From positions 124,001 to 188,000 of the forward strand of contig NZ_VZRB01000009.1 of the NCBI RefSeq assembly GCF_008806595.1: a stretch of DNA of 64,000 bases, given 5' to 3'. A model generated the notes under the pieces. It was not told where the DNA came from. It saw only the letters and a program-made list of their open reading frames with translations, and made no database searches. The position numbers and the translations under genes were made by a program. Source of the stretch: Streptomyces luteolifulvus (lineage in GTDB: Bacteria; Actinomycetota; Actinomycetes; Streptomycetales; Streptomycetaceae). Below are positions 9,556 through 18,823 of the stretch, piece by piece (the stretch's first letter is position 1; every line of letters starts with the position of its first letter).

Positions 9556-11352
9556 CTAGGACGCGGAGGGCTGGTAGTCCTGGCCGAGGATCACCGAGAC
9601 GTTCGCGTTCGAGGACACCTTGCCCTTGGCCACGGAGCCGTCGGGCAGACCGAGGGTCTTGGCGACCTCGGAGGCGTTCTCCTTGTCGGCTGCGTCGGCG
9701 TAGAGGACCTGGGACGCGGCCTGGGCGGAGCCCGCGGTGCCGCCCTCCAGGAAGGTGAAGCCGCCGTTGAGGAGGACCACGCGGGCCTTCTCGGTGTTGT
9801 CCTTGGTGCCGCTGGCGTTCTGGACGGAGACCCGGACCGCCGAGCCCTGGTCGGGGCTCTTCGCGGTCCCGCCGAGCACGTCCTTGACGACGCTGGCGCT
9901 GGTCTGGGCGCTCAGGGTGCCGTCGGTCTGGACGGGCAGCATGGCGGTCTTGTAGTCGCCGCCCTTGGCGAGGTCGGCGAGCTCGGCGAGGAAGGTGCCG
10001 AGGTCCTTGTCGGTCAGCGACGGGTCGAGGATCTGGGCCAGCGTCTGGACCGTGGTGGTCGCGGCGTCCGCGTCGGAGGACATCTTGCGCAGCACGGCCT
10101 GCATGACCTGTCCGAACCGCTCCAGCTGGGCGTTCTGGGCCTCGCCGGAGGCGCGGTAGGTGGCGTAGGCGACGGCCGTCTTGCCGCTGAGGGTCTGGCC
10201 CTCGCCCTTGTTCACCAGGGGCGAGGTGCCCTTCTTCTTGGCGTCCGGGTCGGGCACGTCGGTGTCGGTGTCCACCTCGATGTTGCCGACGAGGTCGACG
10301 AGGTTCTGCAGGTACGGGGTGTCCAGCCGCCACGTGCCCTGAATCTCGGTGCCGAGAACGGTGTCGAGGGATTCGCGCGTGCCCGAGGAACCGTCGTCGT
10401 CGACCGACTTGGCGAGGGTGGTCGTCGAGCCGTTCTCGTCGGTCAGGGCGAGGGAGTTGGGCAGCAGGACCGTGGTGCCCTGCTTGGTGGTGGTGTTGTC
10501 GACGAGCAGCGCCGTGGAGGTGCCGCCCTTCTTGGTGTTGTGCAGATGGACGACGATCACGTCGCGCTTCTGGGCGCCCGGTGCGGTGGCGGTGTCGGTC
10601 TTCGAGCCCGACGAGGACAGGCCGGGGAGCTTCCCCGCGTACCAGAGGTAGCCGACGCCGCCGACGGCGACCAGCGCGAGGACGACGACCAGGGCGACGA
10701 AGCGGCTGCGGGCGCGGCGCTTGGCCTCCTCGCGGCGCTCGGTGCGGTTCTCCGTGAAGCTCAGCCAGTTGATGACATCTTCGTCGTCACCGTCGGGCTG
10801 ATCGACGAACGCGAACTGCTCGGTGCGGTAGTCCCGTTCGGCCTCGGAGCCACGCCGGCGTCCGGCCGGGTTGCCGTACCCGCCGTCCGGTTCGCCGCCG
10901 GAATCCCTGCCGGGCCGGGTGGCGGCGTCCGGCTGCCCGGACGGGCCGGTCTGCTGCGGGATGTAGGCGGTCTGTTCGGCGACGCGGGGCTGCTGGCCGC
11001 TGGTGGCGGTCCGGCCGTAGGGGTCGTACGGCGATGTGGGCGCGCCGCTCTGGTGCGTACCCGTGGCGTAGGGGTCGTACGGGGGCGGGGGCGGGGGCAC
11101 CGGCGTCTGCCGGCCCGTGGCGTACGGGTCGTAGCCGGGCGCGGGCTGCTGTCCGCCCGTCGCGTACGGGTCGTAGCCGTAGCCCTGTTGCGCATAGGGG
11201 TCGTACGAGTGCTGCGGAGAGGGCTGTTGTGGAGACTGCTGCTGTCGCGGCTGCTGCGGCGGGACCGGTCGGTACACCGGCCGGCCGTACTCGTCGTAGC
11301 CGACGAGTTCGTACTGGTCGCCCTCGTACCCCGCGTCGTATCGGTCGTTCAC
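9556..11352 (-). CDS. pdtA: LytR-CpsA-Psr (LCP) glycopolymer transferase, PdtA-like
   Basis: LCP proteins attach wall glycopolymers to peptidoglycan outside the membrane. GTG 11352 with GAGAGGGG upstream gives 598 residues. Residues 1-215 are a cytoplasmic disordered region with repeated YDPYATG units (about 50-115). A membrane segment is at 218-238 (FVALVVVLALVAVGGVGYLW). The extracellular part has an LCP domain (DVIVVHLHNTKKGG to ERFGQVMQAVLRKM) and a C-terminal LytR_C domain (VRVSVQNASG to VSVILGQDYQ). From memory, the S. coelicolor LCP protein at this position (PdtA, SCO2578) attaches polydiglycosylphosphate to the spore wall; homology here rests on synteny and domain order. The polymer locus at 20-29 kb would supply the substrate. 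Confidence 0.88.
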   Translation of the reverse strand: MNDRYDAGYEGDQYELVGYDEYGRPVYRPVPPQQPRQQQSPQQPSPQHSYDPYAQQGYGYDPYATGGQQPAPGYDPYATGRQTPVPPPPPPYDPYATGTHQSGAPTSPYDPYGRTATSGQQPRVAEQTAYIPQQTGPSGQPDAATRPGRDSGGEPDGGYGNPAGRRRGSEAERDYRTEQFAFVDQPDGDDEDVINWLSFTENRTERREEAKRRARSRFVALVVVLALVAVGGVGYLWYAGKLPGLSSSGSKTDTATAPGAQKRDVIVVHLHNTKKGGTSTALLVDNTTTKQGTTVLLPNSLALTDENGSTTTLAKSVDDDGSSGTRESLDTVLGTEIQGTWRLDTPYLQNLVDLVGNIEVDTDTDVPDPDAKKKGTSPLVNKGEGQTLSGKTAVAYATYRASGEAQNAQLERFGQVMQAVLRKMSSDADAATTTVQTLAQILDPSLTDKDLGTFLAELADLAKGGDYKTAMLPVQTDGTLSAQTSASVVKDVLGGTAKSPDQGSAVRVSVQNASGTKDNTEKARVVLLNGGFTFLEGGTAGSAQAASQVLYADAADKENASEVAKTLGLPDGSVAKGKVSSNANVSVILGQDYQPSAS

Positions 11353-11368
11353 CGGTGCCCCTCTCGGT

Positions 11369-12091
11369 TCACTCGCCGCGGTACAGCTCGCGCTTGTCGA
11401 TGTAGCGCACGACTCCGTCCGGCACCAGATACCAGACGGGCTCGCCCTTGGCGACTCTCGCACGGCAGTCCGTGGAGGAGATGGCGAGAGCGGGAACCTC
11501 GACCAGCGAGACGCCGCCCTCCGGGAGTCCGGGGTCGGACAGGACGTGGCCCGGCCGGGTGACCCCGATGAAGTGCGCGAGGGAGAACAGCTCGTCCGCG
11601 TCCCGCCAGGTCAGGATCTGGCCCAGGGCGTCGGCGCCGGTGATGAAGAACAGGTCGGTGTCGGGGTTGAGCGCCTTCAGATCGCGCAGGGTGTCCGTGG
11701 TGTAGGTCGGGCCGCCGCGGTCGATGTCGATACGGCTGACGGAGAACTGCGGGTTCTCGGCGGTCGCGATGACCGTCATCAGATAGCGGTCCTCGGCCGG
11801 GGAGACCTTGCGGTGGGTCTTCTGCCACGGCTGGCCGGTCGGCACGAACACCACCTCGTCCAGGTGGAACTGCGCGGCGACCTCGCTGGCGGCCACCAGG
11901 TGTCCGTGGTGGATCGGATCGAACGTTCCGCCCATGACGCCCAGGCGGCGCTTGCCCGGGTGCGACGGGCCGCTTCCCGGGCGGTCGGCCGAAGGGCTGA
12001 CGGTGCCGCTCGACGGACGGTTCTCCGCACCGTGCGCCGTGTCATCCGTCCTGTCATTCGCCGGACCGGTAGGCATGTCCTGCTCTCCCAT
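11369..12091 (-). CDS. nadD: Nicotinate-nucleotide adenylyltransferase
   Basis: Transfers AMP from ATP to nicotinate mononucleotide, a late step of NAD synthesis. The nucleotidyltransferase motif is clear: [42 protein letters not shown] near the C-terminus is the second family signature (ISSTxIR-like). The N-terminal 45 residues are an acidic, Ser/Gly-rich extension. Two starts are possible: ATG 12091, with TAGGGT ending 8 nt upstream (leaderless expression), and ATG 12076, with GGGAGAG 7 nt upstream. The first is given. The LCP gene starts 16 nt after the stop, so nadD, the LCP gene, rsfS and the phosphatase may form one transcription unit. Confidence 0.95.
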   Translation of the reverse strand: MGEQDMPTGPANDRTDDTAHGAENRPSSGTVSPSADRPGSGPSHPGKRRLGVMGGTFDPIHHGHLVAASEVAAQFHLDEVVFVPTGQPWQKTHRKVSPAEDRYLMTVIATAENPQFSVSRIDIDRGGPTYTTDTLRDLKALNPDTDLFFITGADALGQILTWRDADELFSLAHFIGVTRPGHVLSDPGLPEGGVSLVEVPALAISSTDCRARVAKGEPVWYLVPDGVVRYIDKRELYRGE

Positions 12092-12171
12092 GCGTGCAGA
12101 CCCTACCGGCCCGGCCTGAGAGGCTCGGCCGACAGATCTCCGGGCAGCCCGGAAAGGGGCTTTTGCCGGGA

Positions 12172-12336
12172 TCAGCGGTCGCGGTTGAAGCGGGTGGTGA
12201 CCCACAGCAGGAGCAGCAGGGCGAAGAGGGCGCCGCCGCCGGTGAGGTAGGGGCTGAGGCTCTCGTGGTTGCCGCCGTGCTCCTCGCCCTCAGCGGCGAG
12301 AGTGACCAACTGGGCAGCGGTGCTGTGGAAGCTCAT
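12172..12336 (-). CDS. Small single-span membrane protein (54 aa)
   Basis: The frame from ATG 12336 to TGA 12172 encodes [19 protein letters not shown], then a membrane helix [20 protein letters not shown] and a basic end. It lies upstream of nadD on the same strand. It is too short to carry a catalytic domain, and its function is unknown. Third-codon GC and a clean stop support it as real. Confidence 0.65.
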   Translation of the reverse strand: MSFHSTAAQLVTLAAEGEEHGGNHESLSPYLTGGGALFALLLLLWVTTRFNRDR

Positions 12337-12446
12337 CTTCGGCAGGACCTATCGAGTGTGGGTGGGATAAAGATGTCGGCCCATCGTAAGCGGGCGGCTC
12401 GGGGGCGATCACGCCGACTCCACCGTTGGGGAACCTTCCCGCGCGT

Positions 12447-12608
12447 TCAGTCGTCCTTCCGCTTGTAGCCCCGCAGCACGAACCAAGCGGTCAGCACACA
12501 GCCCACCACCATCACGATCAGTACGACCCGGAGCAAGTTGCCCGCTCCCTGCTGCTCGGCGGCGCTCGCGGCCTCGGTGAGCCAGGCGGACACGGGGTGG
12601 CGCTCCAT
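12447..12608 (-). CDS. Small single-span membrane protein (53 aa)
   Basis: Starts ATG 12608 with AGGAG 7 nt upstream and encodes MERHPVSAWLTEAASAAEQQ, then a membrane segment (LLRVVLIVMVVGCVLTAWFV) and a charged end, YKRKDD. It shares its layout with the 54-aa protein downstream: soluble N-terminus, one helix, basic C-terminus. The two may be related or form a complex. Function unknown. Confidence 0.68.
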   Translation of the reverse strand: MERHPVSAWLTEAASAAEQQGAGNLLRVVLIVMVVGCVLTAWFVLRGYKRKDD

Positions 12609-12732
12609 GACGGGACTCCTTCGCTGTACTGCCCGTCCACGCTAACTCCGCCTAGGCTGGGCTCGGCTTCGGGGGGCGCGAAGGGTCGCACAAGGGTCCG
12701 CCAAGGGCCACACATACCCACATGGGGGAGAC

Positions 12733-13842
12733 ATGTCCGACGACGGCCACGAGCACAACGGGCACGAGCACGTACCGAGCAGGCAGCGCAGGCGTTTCCC
12801 GGGGATCTCCTCGCGTGCGTACGAGCACCCGGCCGACCGCTCCGCGCTGGTAGCGCTGCGCAAGCTGAGCGGCTTCGACACCGTCTTCAAGGCGCTCAGC
12901 GGACTGCTGCCCGAGCGGAGCCTGAGGCTGCTGTTCCTGTCCGACTCGGTGCGGGTCTCCGACCAGCAGTTCACACACCTCAACGACATGCTGCGGGACG
13001 CCTGTTACATCCTGGACCTGGAGAAGGTCCCGCCGATGTACGTCAACCAGGACCCCCAGCCGAACGCGATGTGCATAGGCCTGGACGAGCCGATCATCGT
13101 CGTCACCACCGGGCTGGTCGAGCTGCTCGACGAGGAGGAGATGCGGGCGGTCATCGGGCACGAGGTGGGCCACGCCCTGTCCGGCCACTCCGTCTACCGG
13201 ACGATCCTGCTGTTCCTGACCAACCTGGCCATCCGCATCGCCTGGATCCCGCTGGGCAACCTCGCGATCATGGCGATCGTGACGGCGCTGCGTGAGTGGT
13301 TCCGCAAGTCGGAACTGTCCGCCGACCGTGCGGGCCTGCTCGTCGGGCAGGACCTGAAGGCTTCCATGCGCGGCCTGATGAAGATCGCGGGCGGCAACCA
13401 TCTGCACGAGATGAACGTGGACGCGTTCCTGCAGCAGGCCGAGGAGTACGAGGCGGGGGGCGACCTGCGCGACTCCGTGCTGAAGATCCTCAATGTGCTG
13501 CCCCGGTCCCACCCGTTCACCGCCGTGCGCGCGGCCGAGCTGAAGAAGTGGGCCGAGTCGCGCGACTACCAGCGGATCATGGACGGCCACTACCCGCGGC
13601 GCAGCGAGGACAAGGACACGTCGGTCACGGACTCGTTCCGCGAGTCGGCGGCGCACTACGCCACGCATGTGAAGAGCTCCAAGGACCCGCTGATGAAGCT
13701 GGTCACCGACATCGCCGGCGGCGCGGGGGATCTGGGTGGCCGAGTACGACGCGGCTTCACGGGCTTCACGGGTCCCGCCCCGGACGACCACCCGCCGACG
13801 GACCAGCCCCCGACGGACAGGCCACCCCACGAGGACGACTGA
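12733..13842 (+). CDS. M48 family zinc metalloprotease
   Basis: The zinc motif HEVGH is at residues 143-147, with the third ligand expected in SELSADRAG (about 195-203), the HtpX/Ste24-type arrangement. Hydrophobic stretches (TILLFLTNLAIRIAWIPLG and LAIMAIVTALREWF) flank the site and could associate with the membrane. The N-terminus is His-rich (MSDDGHEHNGHEHVPS), and the C-terminus has Pro/Asp repeats (PPTDQPPTDRPPHEDD). GGGGGAG lies only 2 nt before ATG 12733, a short spacing. Membrane protein quality control is the known role of related proteases; the substrate here is unknown. A long C-rich repeat tract follows directly. Confidence 0.9.
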   Translation: MSDDGHEHNGHEHVPSRQRRRFPGISSRAYEHPADRSALVALRKLSGFDTVFKALSGLLPERSLRLLFLSDSVRVSDQQFTHLNDMLRDACYILDLEKVPPMYVNQDPQPNAMCIGLDEPIIVVTTGLVELLDEEEMRAVIGHEVGHALSGHSVYRTILLFLTNLAIRIAWIPLGNLAIMAIVTALREWFRKSELSADRAGLLVGQDLKASMRGLMKIAGGNHLHEMNVDAFLQQAEEYEAGGDLRDSVLKILNVLPRSHPFTAVRAAELKKWAESRDYQRIMDGHYPRRSEDKDTSVTDSFRESAAHYATHVKSSKDPLMKLVTDIAGGAGDLGGRVRRGFTGFTGPAPDDHPPTDQPPTDRPPHEDD

Positions 13843-14823
13843 CCGCCGCCACACCACACACCGACCGGGCACGGACACCACGGCTCGCGCCGTTCCCGGG
13901 CGCGCGACCACACGGCCGGCACCGGGCGGAACCGCACGGCTCGCCCCCTGGCGACCCGTCCGGCTCACGCCCGGCCGGACCCGCAGCACAGACCCGCCAG
14001 AACCGCAGTTCGACCGGCAGAAGCTGCGACGCAGACCCACCGGGGACCCGCAGCTCGCACAAGCCGAGCCCCGGCCCACGCCACCCGGGCCATACGGACC
14101 TCACGGGCCGAACCGCACGGAAGGCACAGGCCGGACCCTGCGGCCCACGCCGCCCGGAACAGACGGATCACGCCGCACGACCCCACGGAGGGCATCTCCC
14201 GGACCTTGCGGCCAGGACCGCCGGGACCGCAGCTCACACCAGCCGAAGCCTGCGGCGCAGACCCGCCGGTACGCGCAGCTCACACCGGCCGAGCCCGCGG
14301 CCCACGCCACCCGGGCACCGTACGGACCGCGTCGGCCGGTCCCTGCGGCCCACCCGACCCGGGCACCGTACGGACGGACCGGCCGGACCCTGCGGCCGGG
14401 ACCGCCGGAACCGCCGGGGCCGCAGCTCACACCCGCCGAAGCCTGCCGCCCGCGCCGCCAGGACAGGCCGGTCACACTACCCAAGCCTCCCGCCCACGCC
14501 ACCCGTGGAAGGCAAGCCCTCACCAGCCCGGCGTGCGGCCCAGGCCGCCCGGTCGCCCGGTCGCCCGGATCACACCCCGCCGGACCGCATGGAAGTCATC
14601 GGCCGGGCCGCGGCCCACCTCACCGAACCCCACAGATCGCACCGACCAGCCCCGCGGCGCACTCAGGATCACACCCGCCCGAACACCACGGGCCCCACAC
14701 CCGCCCAGACCCCCGCAGATCACACCCGCCGGACCGCACCGCCCCCGCGCCGCACCACCACCCTCGCGAACGCACCCACGACCCCGGCCCCCCACCCGAG
14801 GCAACCCGCACCCCCACACCCCC
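13843..14823. repeat. C-rich imperfect repeat tract, about 1 kb, no convincing gene
   Basis: This block between converging genes is very C-rich on the plus strand and has open frames in several phases, which in such DNA is not evidence of coding. The short word TCACACC, usually followed by GCCG, recurs at 14234, 14280, 14427, 14570, 14669 and 14720. Longer near-repeats such as CACCGTACGGAC and CTGCGGCCCACGCC also recur. The predicted proteins have no recognisable domain. It may be a decayed gene or an expanded noncoding repeat. Confidence 0.55.
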
Positions 14824-15894
14824 TCACACCCTCGGCTGTGCGCTCGTCGCCAAGGATCCGCAGAGCGCCGTGGCGCTCCCCGTCGCGTAGGGGTCCGTGC
14901 CTGCCGGGCCGCCTGCCTTTGCCGTCTGGCCGGACAGGAGTGGACGCAGGTGGTTCGTGGAGTCCTCCGTGCAGGACAGGGGACCGGCCTGGACGTAGGA
15001 GACGACCAGCTGGGCCGTGTGCAGGCGCAGGTCGTCGCGGTCGAAGTGGAAGTGGAGCTCGCGCCGAACGGTGAACAGCGACACCTCGGCCTTGTCGTCG
15101 GCGCCCGCCGGACGCAGCGCGTAGACGAACGTGTGGTCCGCGGTGACCTCGAGCGTGGACGAGTCGGTCTCGGCGGCCTGGAGGGTGCCCTGGACGCGGA
15201 TCTTGGCGCCGGCCAGCTCCGCGGCGGCCGGGTCGAAGCGGACCAGCCAGCCGGTGGGCGCATGCCGGCCGTCCGCGGTCGGGTGGGCGAAACTCTCGTC
15301 GAACTGGTCGAGTTGGTCGGTGTCGAGGAGGACGCGCACGGGGCGGACCTCCCGGCCGGTGAGGACCTCGGGATACAACGCGGATCGGACGATGTAGTCC
15401 TTGGCGGTGGTCAGGGCGCTGACGACCTGGCTGTCCGAGAAGTGGGCGGTGCGCCGGGAGGCGGGCAGGGGAACGCCCTCCGCGCCGACGCGGAACTGTG
15501 CGGCGGGACTGTGCGCGTACAGGTACTCGGGGTCGGTGTGGCCGGGGACCTCGCCCGCGGGGGCGAGCGGGATGACGGTCATCCGCAGGGGTTCGACGGG
15601 CTGCCGGGCGGCGGGGGTCTGGTAGGGGTGCCGTACGCCCATGTAGATCGCGGTGCCGAAGGCGACGGCGATCAGCAGGACCAGGATCAGCGCCTGCCGG
15701 GACACGCCCCGGCGCAGCGGCGGGCGGCGGCGCACGGCGGGCGCGTGGTCGGCCATGCGTTCCTGCGCGGAGGACTCCTGGAGGCGGGCAGCTCGGACGA
15801 ACGACTCGTCGAAGACGACGGATCGGTACTCGTCCTCCGCACCTCCGGGGCCGCCCTCGGGTGTCCCCTCAGGTGGGTCTCCAGGCCCTCCCAT
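14824..15894 (-). CDS. Single-span membrane protein with FDExFVRAA motif (356 aa)
   Basis: N-terminal acidic region, then SVVFDESFVRAARLQE at residues about 25-40, a basic stretch, one membrane helix (ALILVLLIAVAFGTAIYMGV, about 69-88) and a 260-residue extracellular domain. The outer domain has paired motifs such as FSDSQVVSALTTAKDYIVRS and LLDTDQLDQFDESF, with no catalytic site I recognise, and two Cys near the C-terminus (LSCTEDS and ALCGSL) that could form a disulfide. No Shine-Dalgarno is seen. TTTACC-N16-TACTCT ends 6 nt before ATG 15894, suggesting leaderless expression. The next upstream gene encodes a smaller protein with the same FDExFVRAA motif. Function unknown. Confidence 0.82.
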   Translation of the reverse strand: MGGPGDPPEGTPEGGPGGAEDEYRSVVFDESFVRAARLQESSAQERMADHAPAVRRRPPLRRGVSRQALILVLLIAVAFGTAIYMGVRHPYQTPAARQPVEPLRMTVIPLAPAGEVPGHTDPEYLYAHSPAAQFRVGAEGVPLPASRRTAHFSDSQVVSALTTAKDYIVRSALYPEVLTGREVRPVRVLLDTDQLDQFDESFAHPTADGRHAPTGWLVRFDPAAAELAGAKIRVQGTLQAAETDSSTLEVTADHTFVYALRPAGADDKAEVSLFTVRRELHFHFDRDDLRLHTAQLVVSYVQAGPLSCTEDSTNHLRPLLSGQTAKAGGPAGTDPYATGSATALCGSLATSAQPRV

Positions 15895-15994
15895 ATCTTC
15901 AGAGTAGGTCTCCCGGCGCTCAGGTAAACGCCCGGCTGCGCGACAAGTTCTGACAGGTTCTCACCAGGACGGCCGGGGAGCGGAGGGGTACCGT

Positions 15995-16579
15995 TCAGGG
16001 GGTGCGAGGATCCGCCGATACGGCTGGCCGAGAGTAGTCGGCGGATGCGGAGGGTGGCGCCGTGCTGCCCTGTTCCAGGCCCGTCGAGGCGGGCGGCGGG
16101 ACCTGGTCCCGGCTGCCGCCCGAGGACGCGCCCCGGTAGACCGCGGCGAAGGCCAGCGCGACCATGCCGACGCCCATCACGAGGGCCAGCACCCAGGCGA
16201 CGGGGCGGTGCCAGCGGACCTGTCTGCCGTAGGTCCCCGGGGCCCCGTAGCGGCGTTCCCAGGCGTCGGGGTCGGCGTCGTCCAGGTCGTCGAGTTCCGG
16301 ATCATGGCCGAATCCGAAGCGCCCGTCGGGGCCGAAGCCGTCCTCGTAGCGCTCGCCTCTGCCGTGCGCCCGGCGTGCCTCTGCCTCGGAGGCCTCCGCT
16401 CTCGCCTGCGCGGCGGCCAGGAGGCGTTCGACGGCGGTCGGCTCGTGCACCACGGCCGCTCGTACGAAGGCCTCGTCGAAGACCACGGAGGCGAACTCTT
16501 CGTCCGACACCCCGCGGTCGTGGTCGTCGTCGGGCTCCCAGCCGTCAGGGAACGGCGTGCCCCCCACGTCCTCCGGCAC
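15995..16579 (-). CDS. Single-span membrane protein with FDExFVRAA motif (194 aa)
   Basis: From GTG 16579 the protein begins with an acidic segment, then SVVFDEAFVRAAVVHEPTAV, an Ala/Glu/Arg helical stretch, a Gly/Asp-rich linker, and one membrane helix (VAWVLALVMGVGMVALAFAA) near residue 140. A short Ser/Pro extracellular tail follows. The motif and the soluble-helix-out topology match the larger gene just downstream, so the two are probably paralogous in their N-termini or bind the same partner. TACTCT ends 6 nt before the GTG with no Shine-Dalgarno. The corresponding S. coelicolor locus (SCO2584) lies in the spore-envelope region. Function unknown. Confidence 0.78.
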   Translation of the reverse strand: MPEDVGGTPFPDGWEPDDDHDRGVSDEEFASVVFDEAFVRAAVVHEPTAVERLLAAAQARAEASEAEARRAHGRGERYEDGFGPDGRFGFGHDPELDDLDDADPDAWERRYGAPGTYGRQVRWHRPVAWVLALVMGVGMVALAFAAVYRGASSGGSRDQVPPPASTGLEQGSTAPPSASADYSRPAVSADPRTP

Positions 16580-16788
16580 GGATCCAGAGTAGACCTGGGG
16601 GGTCAATTTGGGCAGGCGGTATGGCAATTCATCCAGCCGCCAGGGCGGCTTTCCCGTGGCACGCGCGCGTTTCCCGCCGCCCGCGCACGGACGGGGCGCA
16701 TGCCCCACGCATATGCGCCCCGGGTAATCCCAAGGTCGGACCGCCCGGACCACCCACCGAGGGCCCGGGATCGGCTCAGCGGCACGGC

Positions 16789-18075
16789 TCAGCGGCGGAT
16801 GTGCCCGTCCCCGGTGACGATGTACTTCGTGCTGGTCAGCTCCGGCAGCCCCATCGGCCCCCGGGCGTGCAGCTTCTGCGTGGAGATGCCGATCTCCGCG
16901 CCGAAGCCGAACTGGCCGCCGTCGGTGAACCGGGTGGAGGCGTTGACCGCGACCGTCGTGGAGTCGACCAGCTGCGTGAAGCGGCGGGCGGCCTGCTGGG
17001 AGGTCGTCACGATGGCCTCGGTGTGGCCGGAGGTCCACAGCCGGATGTGCTCGACGGCCTTGTCGAGGGAGTCGACGACGGCCGCGGCGATGTCGTAGGA
17101 GAGGTACTCGGTCTCCCAGTCCTCCGGGGTCGCCTCGACGACGGTGGCCTTGGAGTCCTTGGCGTAGGCCAGCACCCGCTCGTCGGCGTGCACGGTCACG
17201 CCCGCCGCCGCGAGGGCGTCCAGGGCGCGCGGCAGGAACCCGGGGGCGATGTCCTGATGGACGAGGAGCGTCTCGGCGGCGTTGCAGACACTGACGCGCT
17301 GCGCCTTGGAGTTGATCAGGATGTCGATCGCCATGTCGAGGTCCGCCTGGGCGTCGACGTAGACATGGCAGTTGCCGGTGCCGGTCTCGATGACGGGGAC
17401 GGTGGACTCCGAGACGACGGTCTGGATCAGGGAGGCGCCGCCGCGCGGGATGAGCACATCGACCAGACCGCGGGCGCGCATCAGCTCGCGCACGCTGTCG
17501 CGGCTCTCGCCCGGCACCAGCTGCACGGCGTCGGCGGGCAGCCCCGCCCCGCCCACGGCGTCGCGGATCACCCGGACGAGGGCGGTGTTCGACTCGTACG
17601 CCGAGGCCGAGCCGCGCAGCAGCACCGCGTTGCCGGACTTCAGGCACAGGGCGGCGGCGTCGACGGTGACGTTCGGGCGGGCCTCGTAGATGATCCCGAC
17701 GACGCCCAGCGGGACGCGGACCTGGCGCAGGTCGATGCCGTTGGGGAGGGTCGAGCCGCGGACGACCTCGCCGACCGGGTCGGGCAGCGCGACGACGTCC
17801 CGCACATCGGAGGCGATGGCGCGCACCCGCTCGGGCGTGAGCGTGAGCCGGTCGACGATGGCCTCGCTGGTGCCGGCCTCGCGGGCCTTGGCGATGTCCT
17901 TGGCGTTGGCCTCGACGATCTCGCTCGTACGGACCTCCAGCGCGTCCGCGACGGCGAGCAGCGCGTCGTCCTTCTCGGACCGCGGCAGCGGCGCGAGGTC
18001 GGCGGCGGCCGCCTTGGCCCGGTAGGCGGCCTGGATGACCGGGGACATGGAGTCGTACGGAGAGAGCGTGGTCAT
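16789..18075 (-). CDS. proA: Gamma-glutamyl phosphate reductase
   Basis: Second enzyme of proline synthesis: NADPH-dependent reduction of L-glutamyl 5-phosphate to glutamate semialdehyde. The ALDH-fold signatures [34 protein letters not shown] (catalytic Cys) and [19 protein letters not shown] are present. ATG 18075 ([10 protein letters not shown]) gives 428 residues, as usual. The long in-frame upstream extension is a different sequence and is excluded. No Shine-Dalgarno; TACCCT ends 6 nt before the ATG, so a leaderless transcript is likely. proB lies upstream with one small gene between, so this is an interrupted proBA arrangement. Confidence 0.97.
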   Translation of the reverse strand: MTTLSPYDSMSPVIQAAYRAKAAAADLAPLPRSEKDDALLAVADALEVRTSEIVEANAKDIAKAREAGTSEAIVDRLTLTPERVRAIASDVRDVVALPDPVGEVVRGSTLPNGIDLRQVRVPLGVVGIIYEARPNVTVDAAALCLKSGNAVLLRGSASAYESNTALVRVIRDAVGGAGLPADAVQLVPGESRDSVRELMRARGLVDVLIPRGGASLIQTVVSESTVPVIETGTGNCHVYVDAQADLDMAIDILINSKAQRVSVCNAAETLLVHQDIAPGFLPRALDALAAAGVTVHADERVLAYAKDSKATVVEATPEDWETEYLSYDIAAAVVDSLDKAVEHIRLWTSGHTEAIVTTSQQAARRFTQLVDSTTVAVNASTRFTDGGQFGFGAEIGISTQKLHARGPMGLPELTSTKYIVTGDGHIRR

Positions 18076-18137
18076 GAGGGAAGGGTAGTCCGCCGGGCGG
18101 GCTGCGTTCACCGGTCGTCCCAGTGCGCGAGACGGGT

Positions 18138-18620
18138 TCAAAAGGGATGAACTCCGACAGGGGTCGCCGGCAGCGGCCCGTAGCCCTCGGCGATTCGCTG
18201 GTGGTAGGTCGGCCGGTCGATGACCTCCAGGCCGACGATCTCCCACGGCGGCAGCCCCGCGGTCTGGCGGTGCTCGCCCCACAGGCGCAGGGCGACGGCG
18301 GCCGCGTCGTGCAGGTCGCGAGCCTCCTCCCAGTAGCGGATCTCCGCGTGGTCGCCCGCGTATCTGCTGGTCAGGAGGAAGGGGTGGTCGTGCGCGAGCT
18401 GTTCGAGGGCGCGCCGCACCTCCTTGAGCGGGGCCTCGTCGCCGGAGACGCTCAGGGTGACGTGCCACAGGCGCGGCGCCTCCTCGGGCCGTTCGCCCTC
18501 GTAGCGGTCACCGGCCGAGACGCTCGTCAGCGCACGTTCCTCGCCGGCCGCGCGGGAGGGGGCGACTCCGGCTCCACTGACGCCGCCGCGGGCCGCCGCC
18601 CCAGGGCGCACTCGTCTCAC
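18138..18620 (-). CDS. Conserved hypothetical protein between proB and proA
   Basis: GTG 18620 is preferred because AAGGAGG lies 5 nt upstream. Longer frames back to 18692 would pass over this ribosome-binding site. The first 40 residues are basic and Ala/Gly-rich. The rest, from about [20 protein letters not shown], is an alpha/beta domain with [25 protein letters not shown] and a C-terminal [20 protein letters not shown]. It may be an ACT-like or small ligand-binding fold, but I do not recognise the family. It sits in the proB-proA interval on the same strand; a role in proline regulation is only guilt by association. Confidence 0.7.
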   Translation of the reverse strand: MRRVRPGAAARGGVSGAGVAPSRAAGEERALTSVSAGDRYEGERPEEAPRLWHVTLSVSGDEAPLKEVRRALEQLAHDHPFLLTSRYAGDHAEIRYWEEARDLHDAAAVALRLWGEHRQTAGLPPWEIVGLEVIDRPTYHQRIAEGYGPLPATPVGVHPF

Positions 18621-18823
18621 GACGACCTCCTTCACGCAACGGTCGAGCAGGACCGTGCACGCCTGCTCGTACGGGATGTGTCCCTGAGACAAAGTTGAGC
18701 AGGCCGCACGGGCCCGCGGGGCGGTTTTGCGGAACGTCCACCTGAGGGCGACGCGCTCGCCGGGGCGTTCACCCCGTTTTCGGGCGGCTCGTGCGGCCGC
18801 CCGCCAACGGGTTCCGGGGCCGG

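Noticed and set aside
9418..11562. A long plus-strand frame over the LCP gene
   Set aside because: Glycine/valine/arginine-rich with no recognisable motif; the minus-strand frame has clear LCP and LytR_C domains.
13296..15074. Overlapping plus-strand frames through the repeat tract as a proline/arginine-rich protein
   Set aside because: The frame overlaps the end of the M48 protease in another phase, several frames are equally open, and the composition follows the C-rich DNA. Kept only as a repeat region.
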